From: Gemmata palustris
GTDB taxonomy: Bacteria; Planctomycetota; Planctomycetia; Gemmatales; Gemmataceae
Assembly (NCBI RefSeq): GCF_017939745.1
Contig: NZ_JAGKQQ010000001.1
Coordinates: 620,001-684,000 of the forward strand
Direction: 5' to 3'
DNA: 64,000 nt
Of the stretch, positions 45,643 through 54,664 are shown in pieces. How positions within the stretch are numbered: the stretch's first letter is position 1; each line of letters begins with the position of its first letter. The notes beneath the pieces are model-generated. The model made no database searches. It worked only from the letters and a program-made list of their open reading frames with translations, and was not told where the DNA came from. The position numbers and the translations under genes are program-made.

Positions 45643-45963
45643 TTACGCCGAGCGTTCGCTCAATTCGCGAAGTAAGGTGAGCGGGTAAATGCCCGTATCG
45701 TGGCCGTCGTTCCACTTGATCTGGTAGGCATAGTGGCCGACGGGCGTCATCGCGACGGGGACCGGTGCGCCGGCCGCGACCTCTTGCGGCGACAGGATGC
45801 GGAACGGGTCGACCGGCTTCCCGCGCTCCTCGTTGCACGTGGCGCACGGGCACTTCGCGCGGAGCGTCTTCCACGACGCGGTCGTCGTTGCGCCGTCGCT
45901 CCATTCGATCTTCAGCCCGTCGCCCTCGCGCTTGAGGGAGAGCGGGCGGAGTTCGTCGGCCAT
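45643..45963 (-). CDS. DUF971 family protein
   Basis: A 106-residue DUF971 protein. The pattern LxIxWxDG...WKTLRAKCPCATCNEE is diagnostic, with CPCATC as the likely metal or cluster ligand, and GHYAYQIKWNDGHDTGIY at the C-terminus, of which WNDGHDTGIY is the key part. DUF971 domains also occur at the N-terminus of gamma-butyrobetaine hydroxylases and next to Mrp in many genomes, and are thought to assist Fe-S assembly. It is 68 bp upstream of the Mrp gene on the same strand. The ATG at 45963 gives normal length. Confidence 0.88.
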   Translation of the reverse strand: MADELRPLSLKREGDGLKIEWSDGATTTASWKTLRAKCPCATCNEERGKPVDPFRILSPQEVAAGAPVPVAMTPVGHYAYQIKWNDGHDTGIYPLTLLRELSERSA

Positions 45964-46142
45964 ATGCGTGCTCCACTGCGAAGTAACGCACTTGATTATA
46001 GTGGGCCGAACGAAGCGGCCCACCCGCGCCGCGTGCGGGGAGGCACCCGCAACGGGTCACGATCCGGGGAATCGTGTTTTCCGCGCGCAGAACCGGGCGC
46101 CGGCCGGCAACTATATCGAGGGCGACGCGAGAGGGAGGCGCT

Positions 46143-48554
46143 GTGGACCACGGCTTACATTCGATCATCCAGCGCACGGTCGGGGACGTGCGCCCCGACG
46201 CCGAGTTGCTGGCGCTGATCCGGGACGATCAAACTGCGACTGCCGAACTGCTCTCGCGGCACGGGCCGCTGGTGTGGGGCGTGTGTCGGCACCTGCTCGG
46301 AGAGGCCGACGCCGAGGACGCATTTCAAGCGACGTTTCTGGTTCTCCTCCGCTCCTCCGTCCGTGACGGGACGGTTTTGGCTTCGTGGCTTCACGGCGTG
46401 GCCCTGCGGGTTTCGCTCGCCGCGCGCCGGGCCGCCGGGCGCCGACGGACTCACGAGCGGGACGCGGCCGCGCCCGAGCCGGCTGCGCCGTCACTGCCAG
46501 ACGATTGGGAGAACACGATGGCGGCCGTCCACCGGGAGGTGGCCGCCCTACCCGAAGCCGATCGCACGGCGTTTATTTTGTGCGTGTTGGAAGGATTAAC
46601 CCAGGCCGAAACCGCGCGCCGGCTCGGGTCCACACCGGGCGCGGTCGCCGGGCACGTTGCTCGCGCGAAGAAGCGGTTGGTCGCCCGGCTCACCGAGCGC
46701 GGCGTCGTGCCCGGACTGGCCGCGCTGGGGATCGCTTCAGTCGCGGGTGCCGTTCCACCGGGTGTGGTGGGGCACGTGTTGAATCTCACGCGGGCCAATG
46801 CGTCGCCCGCCGTTCTGTGGCTCGCGAAAGGAGCAACGGACATGACCGCATTGAGTACCAAGTTGATTCTCGCTGTCGTCGCGGTGACGGTTGGGCTGAT
46901 TGCCAGCGTTGTGGCAGCCGGGTTCGGCCCTCCGCCCGCGGTGCCTGCAACACCCGCGCCTGCTGGTGCGAAGCCGCCCGAACCAGCCGAAGGAGAACCG
47001 AAGCCGGCACAGGTGCTGGCGGGCCACACGGACCGCGTGACATCGGTCGCATTCTCTCCCGATGGTCGGTGGATCGCCACCGCTGCGTGGGACGGCACGG
47101 CACGCCTCTGGGACGCGACGACGGGGAAGGAAACGCGCAAATTGGAGTTCCCCGCCACGAAGGGTAACAACGAGTTCGGCCACATTGCCTTTTCGCCAGA
47201 CGGCACGCTTATTGTGACTTCGGTGCGGGAATCACAAGACAAGTGGGTCGTGGTGGTCTGGGATCAGCGCACCGGCGAAAAAGTACGATCGCTCCCGGCC
47301 GAAACCGGCAGCGTCGCGATTTCACCGGACGGAAAACTGATCGCGTGCGGGGGCTATCAACACGTCGGGTTCTACGAGACCGCTACCGGCAAGTTGGTCC
47401 GCGAAATTCACGGCGGCGAGAAGCAATTGCGTATCGAATCGCTCACGTTCGCGCCCGACGGCAAGACGCTCCTCTCCACCGGGCACCCGCCCACCCCTCA
47501 GCGGGGAGACGGAATTACACGGCTCACCATCATGCCGGACGTCGTCCGCGTTTGGGACGTGGCGACCGGGAAGGAGCACCCGTCCCCTATGAACGGGCAG
47601 GTGGTGGGGCGCCTCGGTCAGCACGTGGCTCTGTCGACCGACGGGCGTACTCTCGTTCATTCGAGTGACAAGAATATTATCTTGCGGGACACCGCGACGG
47701 GGCGGGATCGCGCCAAACTGACCGGGCACAAGGACGCGATCTGTGATTTTGCCTTCTCGCCCGATGGTCGGACACTCGCAACGGGAAGCATGGACGGCAC
47801 CGTGCGCCTCTGGGATCTGCCCTCGGGCAAGGAACTCGGCCGTTTCGGTCAGGAGGTCGATCCGACCAAAGGTGGTTGGGTACTGTCCGTTGCGTTTTCT
47901 CCTGACGGGCGGTCACTGGTAGCGGGCGGGCTCAACAAAACTGGCGATGTCTGGGACGTGGGCCGGATCACGGGTCGGGTGCGGGCACCGGTCGAGCGGT
48001 CTGCAACCGAACTCGAAGCGGACTGGAAGGATCTCGCGGGCGACGCGGCAAAAGGGTTCGCGGCGCTGGGCCGGTTGGTTCTTTCGCCCCAAAGTGGAGC
48101 GCCGTTTCTGGCCGAACGGCTCCGGACCGCGTCGAACGCGGACCCCAAACCGATTGAGCGCCTGATCGGGGATCTGGACAACGAAACGTTCGCGGTTCGT
48201 GAGCGAGCCACGAAGGAACTGACGGCTCTCGGGGATCGTGTGGCCCATTCGCTCCGAAAGGCGCTGGCCGGCAACCCGTCTCCAGAAGCTCGGCAGCGGC
48301 TGAACGCACTACTGGCTCGAATCGACGGCGCGGAACCGTCCGTGGAAACGCTTCGCGAGATACGAGCGGTGGAAGCGCTCGAAGCCATCGGGACCGCGGA
48401 TGCCCGGAAGTTGCTCGATGTACTCGCGGCGGGGCCTTCTGAAATGCGCCTGGCGCAGGAGGCGAAGGCGTCCGCCGACCGGCTGGCTAAACGGAGTGCC
48501 GCTTCCACACGATCGCCCGCAGGGTGCACGCACTATGAACTCGTGACGTGGTGA
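46143..48554 (+). CDS. ECF sigma factor fused to WD40 propeller (2), 3' end rewritten by IS
   Basis: An 803-residue fusion. Residues 20-180 are an ECF sigma factor (LLSRHGPLVWGVCRHLL, DAEDAFQATFLVLLR; region 4 LTQAETARRLGSTPGAVAGHVARAKKR). A membrane helix (LILAVVAVTVGLIASVVAA) follows near residue 245, then WD40 blades (VAFSPDGRWIATAAWDGTARLWD and others) and a HEAT-like tail. The GTG at 46143 follows GGGAGG. The ISAs1 element at 48520 inserted within the last codons: the present end reads SPAGCTHYELVTW, but joining the flanks restores SPVPQK and a stop 4 codons after the insertion point. The protein is therefore nearly intact. Confidence 0.9.
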   Translation: MDHGLHSIIQRTVGDVRPDAELLALIRDDQTATAELLSRHGPLVWGVCRHLLGEADAEDAFQATFLVLLRSSVRDGTVLASWLHGVALRVSLAARRAAGRRRTHERDAAAPEPAAPSLPDDWENTMAAVHREVAALPEADRTAFILCVLEGLTQAETARRLGSTPGAVAGHVARAKKRLVARLTERGVVPGLAALGIASVAGAVPPGVVGHVLNLTRANASPAVLWLAKGATDMTALSTKLILAVVAVTVGLIASVVAAGFGPPPAVPATPAPAGAKPPEPAEGEPKPAQVLAGHTDRVTSVAFSPDGRWIATAAWDGTARLWDATTGKETRKLEFPATKGNNEFGHIAFSPDGTLIVTSVRESQDKWVVVVWDQRTGEKVRSLPAETGSVAISPDGKLIACGGYQHVGFYETATGKLVREIHGGEKQLRIESLTFAPDGKTLLSTGHPPTPQRGDGITRLTIMPDVVRVWDVATGKEHPSPMNGQVVGRLGQHVALSTDGRTLVHSSDKNIILRDTATGRDRAKLTGHKDAICDFAFSPDGRTLATGSMDGTVRLWDLPSGKELGRFGQEVDPTKGGWVLSVAFSPDGRSLVAGGLNKTGDVWDVGRITGRVRAPVERSATELEADWKDLAGDAAKGFAALGRLVLSPQSGAPFLAERLRTASNADPKPIERLIGDLDNETFAVRERATKELTALGDRVAHSLRKALAGNPSPEARQRLNALLARIDGAEPSVETLREIRAVEALEAIGTADARKLLDVLAAGPSEMRLAQEAKASADRLAKRSAASTRSPAGCTHYELVTW
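48510..48519. repeat. target-site duplication, left copy
   Basis: CGATCGCCCG directly left of the ISAs1 element, identical to 49725-49734. Confidence 0.9.
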
Positions 48555-49724
48555 GGGCTTACGGCTACACCGAGGTCATCAGGAGGATGCCCGATGCCGT
48601 TGCCGCTCGCTACTGTGCTTGCCGACGTACCGGACCCGCGCCGTGATACCGAGAACAAGCTGCACCTGTTGACCGACATCCTGACCATCGCAACGTGCGC
48701 GATCATCGCCGGGGCCGACGGGTGGGAGCAGATCGCCGCCTACGGCGAGGCCAAGGAGGAGTTCTTCGGGCGGTTCCTCGAACTACCCAACGGGATCCCG
48801 AGTCACGACACGTTCGGTCGGGTGTTCGCCAAGCTCGACCCGGATGCGTTCGCCGACCGGTTCGGGCGGTGGATGGCTTCGGCGTGTGAAGCCACCGGAC
48901 TGGTTCAGGTGGCCATCGACGGCAAGAGCGCCCGGCACTCACCCACGGGCACGTTCACCGGGTGCCTGCACTTGGTCGAGGCGTGGGCGGTCGAGAACCG
49001 GTTGATCCTGGGGATGCGGTCGGTGCCCGAGGGCGGACACGAGATCACCACGATCCCGGACCTACTGGGGGCGCTGGACCTGGCCGGGGCGTTGGTGACC
49101 ATCGACGCGGCCGGGTGTCAGAAGGCGACGGTGGCCCAGATCCGCGAGCAGGGCGGGGATTACCTGGTGTGCGTGAAGGGGAACCAGAAGGGGTTGCGGG
49201 ACGCAGTGGCGGATGTGTTCGCGCGGGCCGGTGAGGCCGAGTTCGCCGGGTGTGACATGGCCTCGGAGGTGAGTGCGGGGCACGGGCGCGACGAGGAGCG
49301 GTATGTGACGGTGGTCCAGGCCCCGGATGGGTTGCCGGACGGGTGGACCGATGTCGGGGCGGTGGCATTGGTGTGCCGGGAGCGGTCGGTGAGCGGGGCG
49401 CGGGCCGAAAGCACCGCCCACTACTACCTGACGAGTCTGCACGTGGGCGCGGACGTGTTGGCCGGTTACATCCGCAATCACTGGGGCATCGAGAACGGGC
49501 TCCACTGGGTGCTCGATGTGTCGTTCCGAGAAGACGAGAGCCGCGCCCGGGCCGGCCACGCGGGTGCCAACCTGGGGATGCTCCGTCGCGTCGCGGTGTC
49601 GCTGCTCAAGTGCGCCGGGACCAAGGGCAGCATTCAAACCCGGCGCATGAGGGCCGGGTGGGACGACGATTACTTGCTCAAAGTGCTACAAGGCATCAAC
49701 GCCGAATATAGTGCGTGAGCCCTG
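48520..49724 (+). mobile_element. ISAs1-family insertion sequence, 1205 bp
   Basis: The ends are 17-bp terminal inverted repeats with two mismatches: CAGGGTGCACGCACTAT at 48520-48536 and the complement of CAGGGCTCACGCACTAT at 49708-49724. A perfect 10-bp target duplication (CGATCGCCCG) flanks it. ISAs1 elements make 8-10 bp duplications, which fits. One intact transposase gene fills it. The complete structure indicates a recent insertion. Confidence 0.93.
48594..49718 (+). CDS. ISAs1-family transposase
   Basis: A 374-residue DDE transposase of the ISAs1 (H-repeat) group. The N-terminal part has LADVPDPRR and TCAIIAGADGWEQIAAYG, the DUF4338-like or H-repeat domain. The catalytic residues lie in VAIDGKSARHS (Asp about 107), VTIDAAGCQ (Asp about 170) and the Glu of NHWGIENGLHWVLDVSFREDESR (about residues 298-320, key parts NHWGIENG and FREDE). 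The frame is intact and of full length. The stop codon lies within the right terminal repeat. Confidence 0.93.
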   Translation: MPLPLATVLADVPDPRRDTENKLHLLTDILTIATCAIIAGADGWEQIAAYGEAKEEFFGRFLELPNGIPSHDTFGRVFAKLDPDAFADRFGRWMASACEATGLVQVAIDGKSARHSPTGTFTGCLHLVEAWAVENRLILGMRSVPEGGHEITTIPDLLGALDLAGALVTIDAAGCQKATVAQIREQGGDYLVCVKGNQKGLRDAVADVFARAGEAEFAGCDMASEVSAGHGRDEERYVTVVQAPDGLPDGWTDVGAVALVCRERSVSGARAESTAHYYLTSLHVGADVLAGYIRNHWGIENGLHWVLDVSFREDESRARAGHAGANLGMLRRVAVSLLKCAGTKGSIQTRRMRAGWDDDYLLKVLQGINAEYSA

Positions 49725-49734
49725 CGATCGCCCG
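49725..49734. repeat. target-site duplication, right copy
   Basis: CGATCGCCCG directly right of the ISAs1 element, identical to 48510-48519. Reading on from here gives the original end (VPQK, stop) of the sigma/WD40 gene. Confidence 0.9.
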
Positions 49735-49777
49735 TGCCACAAAAGTAGGCGCACGGGCGGCAATCTCGTTCGGTCAG

Positions 49778-51088
49778 TTACTTCGTCGTCACCCAAGTGA
49801 CGACCACCGTTTCGCCTTCGAGCTTCGCGCTATATCCCGGCCCTTGCTGCGTTTCCGACCAGGGGAAACTGAGCGGCTTTTTGCCGGCTTGAGGTGCTTG
49901 CAGCAGCGTGGCCGGTTTGCCGTCGCGGACGCTGCGAATTTCGAGCTGGTATTCGCGCTTACTCCCGCTGAGCCCGAGCGGCGCGGGCGGGAGGGGCAGG
50001 TCGGCGCGGATCGTTTGGCCGACCATCGCGAACGTACCCGTCACCATCGTCACACTCGCGGGGAGCGGCGTCGTGCGTTCCTGGGTCACCTTCACGCGGA
50101 CGAGCGCGTCGGACCCGCCTGCGGCCTTGTTCGTCGCCTTGGTGTCACCGGCCCATTCGCCGGTTACCTTCACCGCGCGCTTGTCCGGGGCCACTTCCAC
50201 TTTGACGTTCTTCGCGCTGGCCGGGGAGGTGCCGAGCGCCGCTTCCGTGATACTGTGCCCGGGCCGGGCCGCGATGTACTTGGTGAACGTGGTCGCGCCC
50301 TTGTCGCCGGGAACCGGGACCGCGACCGATTCGACCGTCGTGGCGCGGTCCACTTTGGTCCCGGAGTCGGTCACTTTCAGGACGGCCATCGTCGTGCCCT
50401 CGCGCGGTTTTTCGACCGTCGCGGACCCGGATTGCTTCGCGGCCTGTTTCCCGTTGTGCGCAACGAGCGAAATGGGGAATGTGCCCGACTTCTCGAACGT
50501 CACGAGTCGGTCGATTTTGCCCCCCGCGGTCACTTCTACGCCGTTTTCGCCAAAGTCCCACACACATGTACTCGCATTGGCAACGTCGGCGGTGAGGCGG
50601 AACGTTGCCGGTGCGGTCGTACCGGACACGGGCTGCACCGCGAATGCGTTAATGCTCGGTGGAGGGCCATTTTGTGTCGCCGCGGCTACGTCGATCGGAA
50701 CCGTGCGCTCGTTCTCGTCGCCCAGGTAGTTGCGGACCGTGAGCTTGACCGTGTAACTGCCCGGTTTGGCATACGTGTGCGAAACGTGCTGGTCGGCGGC
50801 GTAGGGTTCGAGGGGGGTGCCGTCGCCGAAGTCCCACCAGCCGCTCTCGCCGCTGGCGCGGTTGTCGCAGGCCAGGGTCAACCCGTCGGGGTTGACGGCG
50901 AAGTTCGCGACCGGTTTGGTCGGCTTCACCACGCGATCAACGACCGCGGTCGCGTAGGTCCCGGCTGCGCCGCCCCCGAGACCGAGGAAACCGAGGAGCG
51001 CGGCCTTGAGCCAGCCGCTCGAACCCGACTTCGCGGGCGTCGAGTGTGAAGTGGGTGCGGGTGTCGGGGCGTGAGCAGTATCGGACAT
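49778..51088 (-). CDS. PKD-domain membrane-anchored protein
   Basis: A 436-residue protein. Residues 25-50 hold a membrane segment (WLKAALLGFLGLGGGAAGTYA) after a short Pro/Thr-rich cytoplasmic tail. Two PKD-like beta-sandwich domains follow; the first has the signature WWDFGDGTP...HTYAKPGSYTVKLTVRN, and a second variant has CVWDFGENG with VTFEKSGTFPISLVAHN. The rest is beta-rich. PKD domains bind carbohydrate or protein partners outside the cell. The ATG at 51088 is chosen because the upstream frame is basic filler. It is convergent with the ISAs1 element and was next to the sigma/WD40 gene before the insertion. Confidence 0.8.
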   Translation of the reverse strand: MSDTAHAPTPAPTSHSTPAKSGSSGWLKAALLGFLGLGGGAAGTYATAVVDRVVKPTKPVANFAVNPDGLTLACDNRASGESGWWDFGDGTPLEPYAADQHVSHTYAKPGSYTVKLTVRNYLGDENERTVPIDVAAATQNGPPPSINAFAVQPVSGTTAPATFRLTADVANASTCVWDFGENGVEVTAGGKIDRLVTFEKSGTFPISLVAHNGKQAAKQSGSATVEKPREGTTMAVLKVTDSGTKVDRATTVESVAVPVPGDKGATTFTKYIAARPGHSITEAALGTSPASAKNVKVEVAPDKRAVKVTGEWAGDTKATNKAAGGSDALVRVKVTQERTTPLPASVTMVTGTFAMVGQTIRADLPLPPAPLGLSGSKREYQLEIRSVRDGKPATLLQAPQAGKKPLSFPWSETQQGPGYSAKLEGETVVVTWVTTK

Positions 51089-51239
51089 CGCGCGGCCCTC
51101 CGTGACCGGGAAGAATTTCGGATTACGGAGGATACGCCGGAAGGGAAAATTAGAGCAAGACGAACCGGAAACACGTTCGTCACGTGGCAATAGCTTGTAA
51201 TGACAACGAACGGGCACCGTTGTGGTGCCGCGGTGACGT

Positions 51240-52025
51240 CTACGATCGGAATTTCGTCAAGCCGAAAATCAGCATCCCGAACACCATCGCCAGGAGCATG
51301 AGCACCGTGACTGGTTGTGTCTGGCCGCGATCGGGTTCGGACCCGGTCTCCGGGGCGAGGTGTACTCGCGCGGGCGCGACAGGGACTGCTTGTGCGCGGG
51401 TCGGCTCGGCGCCCCTCGGCGCGCGGGTGTTCCGGTCGCCGCGTTCTTCCAGTTGAGCCAAACCGACGGCGAGGCCGATCCCGGTCAGGACGACACCCGC
51501 GATGATTCCCGCGATCACGACCGGATTCTGAGCGAGATCTTTGACCGCGTTCGGACCGCCGCCCACACCCAGCGACCAAGCCAAAAACACAACTCCGAGA
51601 GCGAGTGCGACGGCCACGACGCCAAAAATAACACTGAACAGCACTTGAAACAGCACGATCAGGCAGGCCCGAGGAAAAGTAGTCGGTAACCCACCCATCA
51701 GCACCAGTACGAGAACCAGCACGTTGAACGGCAACGAAACCAGCGCGCTGGCGAACGCCGTGTCGATTATGTCAGCCGGGTTGATGAAGGCGAGGTCGGT
51801 GACGAACTGTGTCACGCCCCAGTTGATTACGAAGTTGAGCACGTTCGCGATCATCAGGAGGGTGATCGACCAATCGAGAGACGGGAGCGGGACCGCGGCC
51901 ACGCGCCGGCGCCCGCCCCGGATCATGACGTTCGCAGCGCGGAGCGAGGCACGAAGGACGATCGCGCCGATGAACGAGGAGACCAGCGTTAATATGACGA
52001 GGTGGAGAATCCATGCGTTGCCCAT
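51240..52025 (-). CDS. multi-pass membrane protein of unknown function
   Basis: A 261-residue protein with about six hydrophobic segments: ILHLVILTLVSSFIGAIVL at the start, a pair near residues 50-80, LVSLPFNVLVLVLVLMGGL, LIVLFQVLFSVIFGVVAVALAL, VIAGIIAGVVLTGIGLAVGL and a final VLMLLAMVFGMLIFGL. Residues 200-240 form a charged Arg/Pro/Ala loop between the last two. No conserved family is recognised. The start ATG at 52025 has no other gene close upstream on the same strand. It is clearly an integral membrane protein; its role is unknown. Confidence 0.75.
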   Translation of the reverse strand: MGNAWILHLVILTLVSSFIGAIVLRASLRAANVMIRGGRRRVAAVPLPSLDWSITLLMIANVLNFVINWGVTQFVTDLAFINPADIIDTAFASALVSLPFNVLVLVLVLMGGLPTTFPRACLIVLFQVLFSVIFGVVAVALALGVVFLAWSLGVGGGPNAVKDLAQNPVVIAGIIAGVVLTGIGLAVGLAQLEERGDRNTRAPRGAEPTRAQAVPVAPARVHLAPETGSEPDRGQTQPVTVLMLLAMVFGMLIFGLTKFRS

Positions 52026-52154
52026 CCAAGTCTCTCCGAAATGACCGCGCCGGAACTCTGGGTAATGTCGTTTATCGTTGGTCGATGGTCGTTCGGTCAG
52101 CTTACCACGTAGTCGGGGTGGACCGGTACCACTTTGGCCGTTCGCCCGGTCCGC

Positions 52155-53225
52155 CTACCTCAGCACATGAACGGCGACCTCGCACTCGGGGTAGCGGTCG
52201 GTGGCCGGGTCGCGCCGGACCTGTGTGACAACGAACCCGCACTTCTGGAGGACTCGAAGGGACGCCTCGTTACTCGTGGCGGCGGTGGCAACGAGCGGCC
52301 GTTTCGTGACCCCGTCCAGCAGCAGGTGCAACGCCCGGCTTGCAACTCCCTTTCCCCAATGCGCCCGGTCGATCCAGTACCCGACGTGATCCTCGCCGTC
52401 CATTGGGAAGCACGAGATGATCCCGATGAACTCTCCACCGACGAGGATCGCCCGGGCGGTGATGTTCGGGTCGTCCAGGGACTTCGCCCAATGTGAGTCG
52501 AACGCCTCCCGGGTTCGAGGAATCGTGGCCGCCATCCGGTTCGAGTCCGGGTCGAGCTGCAGGTCGTACATCCGGGGCAGGTCGCCCGACTCGACCGGGC
52601 GGAGTCGAACCCGGTCATCCACCGGCGGGGCGTCGTTCCCCAACTTCTGAGCAATGAGATAGACGTGGCCCTCGGGGTACTGGTCGTATTCCAGGTGGCG
52701 GCAGACGCAGCCCGCTTCGGCGAGGACTCGCAGGGTCTTGGGGACGCCGAGCGTGGCGTGGTACATGGGCGGTCCCATGTACGAGTTCTGCTTCTCGTCC
52801 GGTGTGTCCGTCCCGCCCATCGTGAAGACGAGCACCCCGCTCGCAGACAGCCCCCGGCACAGCTTCGTCAGAACCGCTTCCTGCTCGGCCAGCGGGACGT
52901 GCCACACGCTGTCCCACGCCACGATCAGGTCATATGACCGAGGCAGTTCCCACCCGCAAATGTCGGCGTGGAACAGCCGGGCGTCGGGGTGGCGGTCCCG
53001 GGCGAGGGCGAGCATCGCCGGGGACACGTCGAGGCCGTCCGTGCGGAACCCGTGCCCGCCCAACAGCCCCATCAACCGCCCCGTGCCGCACCCCACATCG
53101 AGGGCGGCGCCCCTATGCTTCACGAAACCGACGGCCCGCTCGATCTGGGCGAACCCGTAGGTCGAGACGTCGAGCCACTGGTCGGCGATCTGGTCGTAGC
53201 TGGCGGCGACTTGTTCGGGAGTCAT
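52155..53225 (-). CDS. SAM methyltransferase fused to GNAT acetyltransferase
   Basis: A 356-residue bifunctional protein. Residues 30-195 are a class I methyltransferase with the SAM motif ALDVGCGTGRLMGLLG (41-56) and DGLDVSPAML (63-72). Residues 203-356 are a GNAT acetyltransferase (VRLRPVESGDL at 206-216, VGYWIDRAHWGKGVASRALHLLL at 281-303, of which HWGKGVASRAL is the acetyl-CoA loop, and NEASLRVLQKCGF at 319-331). Its ATG overlaps the stop of the nitrilase gene by 4 bp (ATGA), so the two are coupled. A dual-activity enzyme that modifies a small metabolite is the simplest reading; the substrate is unknown. Confidence 0.85.
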   Translation of the reverse strand: MTPEQVAASYDQIADQWLDVSTYGFAQIERAVGFVKHRGAALDVGCGTGRLMGLLGGHGFRTDGLDVSPAMLALARDRHPDARLFHADICGWELPRSYDLIVAWDSVWHVPLAEQEAVLTKLCRGLSASGVLVFTMGGTDTPDEKQNSYMGPPMYHATLGVPKTLRVLAEAGCVCRHLEYDQYPEGHVYLIAQKLGNDAPPVDDRVRLRPVESGDLPRMYDLQLDPDSNRMAATIPRTREAFDSHWAKSLDDPNITARAILVGGEFIGIISCFPMDGEDHVGYWIDRAHWGKGVASRALHLLLDGVTKRPLVATAATSNEASLRVLQKCGFVVTQVRRDPATDRYPECEVAVHVLR

Positions 53226-54592
53226 GTGCTCAACAGCTCCACTGTATGTCCGGCTGCTCGTAGGGCGGCGACTGCCTCCGGGAACCGCTCGGCCTTCACC
53301 AGCAAGTAGTCCGTGTCGAACGTCGAGAACGCGAACACTCCGATCCCGGCCCTCGCGATCGGCGCGGTGAGTGACGCCAGCACGCCGACGAGGGTGAACG
53401 GCATTGCCCCGGCCACACGGAGGCACCGCCATCCGCGATCACAGTGCGTACCCTCGGGGACCAGTTCCTGCCGACACACCACCGATAACTCGTCGGCCGT
53501 CCGGCTGAGGTTGAACACGTCACCCGCCGTCGCCCAGGCCGGGGCCGCCGAACCGGGCGGCAGCTTGCAGACGGCGAACCGCCCGGCCACTTCGAGCAGT
53601 GTGAGCGGGGGTGGGGTCGCCCCGTGGCTCAGCGCGGCGGCATCGGTCGTGAACGTCACCGGCTTCATCGCAGTTTCGTTGACGGTCAGCCGGAACACGT
53701 CCGGCCGGGCGTAGTGGCCCACCACGTCGAAGTCGAACTTGGCGCGCACGAGGTCGGCCCGGTCCAGGTCGGCGACCAGCACCGCCTCCTCGCCGTACAC
53801 TGGTCCGGCGAGCAGTTGCCCGAGCGGGCCGACGACACAACTGCCGCCCCGAATCAGCCAGTCCTGGTCGGCCGGGAACCGCCCGGTCGGGTAGCCGGGC
53901 GGCAGGTCGGTTCGCCGCAACACCTGACACGCCGACAGGACGAAGCACCGACCTTCAAGGGCGATGTGCCGCACCGTGGGCACCCACGTCTCCCGGTCGT
54001 CCACGGTGATCGCACAGTACAGTTCCACACCTTTGGCGTACATCGCGGTCCGCAGCAGGGGCATGTAGTTTTCCCAGCAGATGACCGACCCGACCTTACC
54101 CAGCGGTGTATCAATGACAGGCAGGGTGGACCCGTCTCCGGTCCCCCAGACCACCCGCTCCAGTGCCGTTGGCACCAGCTTCCGGTGCGTGCCGAGGAGA
54201 GCGCCGTCGGGTCCGAACGTGAGCGCCGAGCAGTACAGAGTGCCGCCCTTCCGCTCGATCACCCCGACGACAAGGTACGTGGCGTGCTGCCTGGCAATGG
54301 AGCCGATCCGCTCGGTTGCCGGTCCCGGCACATCAATGGCGCTCTCGAAGTAGCGGCGGAAGTCGTCCCGACCCTCGGGCGTCCGCACGCCGAGGCTGAC
54401 CCCGAAGTCGTACCCCTTCGGGTAGCCGCCGACGAACGCCTCCGGGAACACAACGAGTTCGGCCTTCTTCCGGGCGGCGTCGGCCGTCAGGTCGGCGAGT
54501 TTATCGAGCGTCCGGGGCGTGTCGAACAGCACCGGGGCCGACTGCACGACCGCCACACGAACAGTGCGAGCGGCACGAGCGTCGTTCGTCAT
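53222..54592 (-). CDS. nitrilase-superfamily hydrolase fused to ACT-like domain
   Basis: A 456-residue fusion. Residues 10-310 are a carbon-nitrogen hydrolase with the Glu-Lys-Cys triad Glu51 (VVFPEAFVGGYPKG), Lys138 (THRKLVPT) and Cys172 (SVICWENYMPLLR). The CWENY context fits nitrilases acting on cyanides or aliphatic nitriles. Residues 330-455 are an ACT/CASTOR-like amino-acid-binding domain (ending FDTDYLLVKAERFPEAVAALRAAGH, key part DTDYLLVK), a fold normally found as a separate protein. The fusion suggests amino-acid control of the hydrolase or a substrate-binding lid. It is coupled to the downstream methyltransferase-GNAT gene by an ATGA overlap. Confidence 0.87.
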   Translation of the reverse strand: MTNDARAARTVRVAVVQSAPVLFDTPRTLDKLADLTADAARKKAELVVFPEAFVGGYPKGYDFGVSLGVRTPEGRDDFRRYFESAIDVPGPATERIGSIARQHATYLVVGVIERKGGTLYCSALTFGPDGALLGTHRKLVPTALERVVWGTGDGSTLPVIDTPLGKVGSVICWENYMPLLRTAMYAKGVELYCAITVDDRETWVPTVRHIALEGRCFVLSACQVLRRTDLPPGYPTGRFPADQDWLIRGGSCVVGPLGQLLAGPVYGEEAVLVADLDRADLVRAKFDFDVVGHYARPDVFRLTVNETAMKPVTFTTDAAALSHGATPPPLTLLEVAGRFAVCKLPPGSAAPAWATAGDVFNLSRTADELSVVCRQELVPEGTHCDRGWRCLRVAGAMPFTLVGVLASLTAPIARAGIGVFAFSTFDTDYLLVKAERFPEAVAALRAAGHTVELLST

Positions 54593-54664
54593 GCGTCACC
54601 CTCCTTCGGTCCGAAAAGTCACGTGCGGGTCGTGGTATAGCGGGAGCGCGATCCCCTCCGTGTG

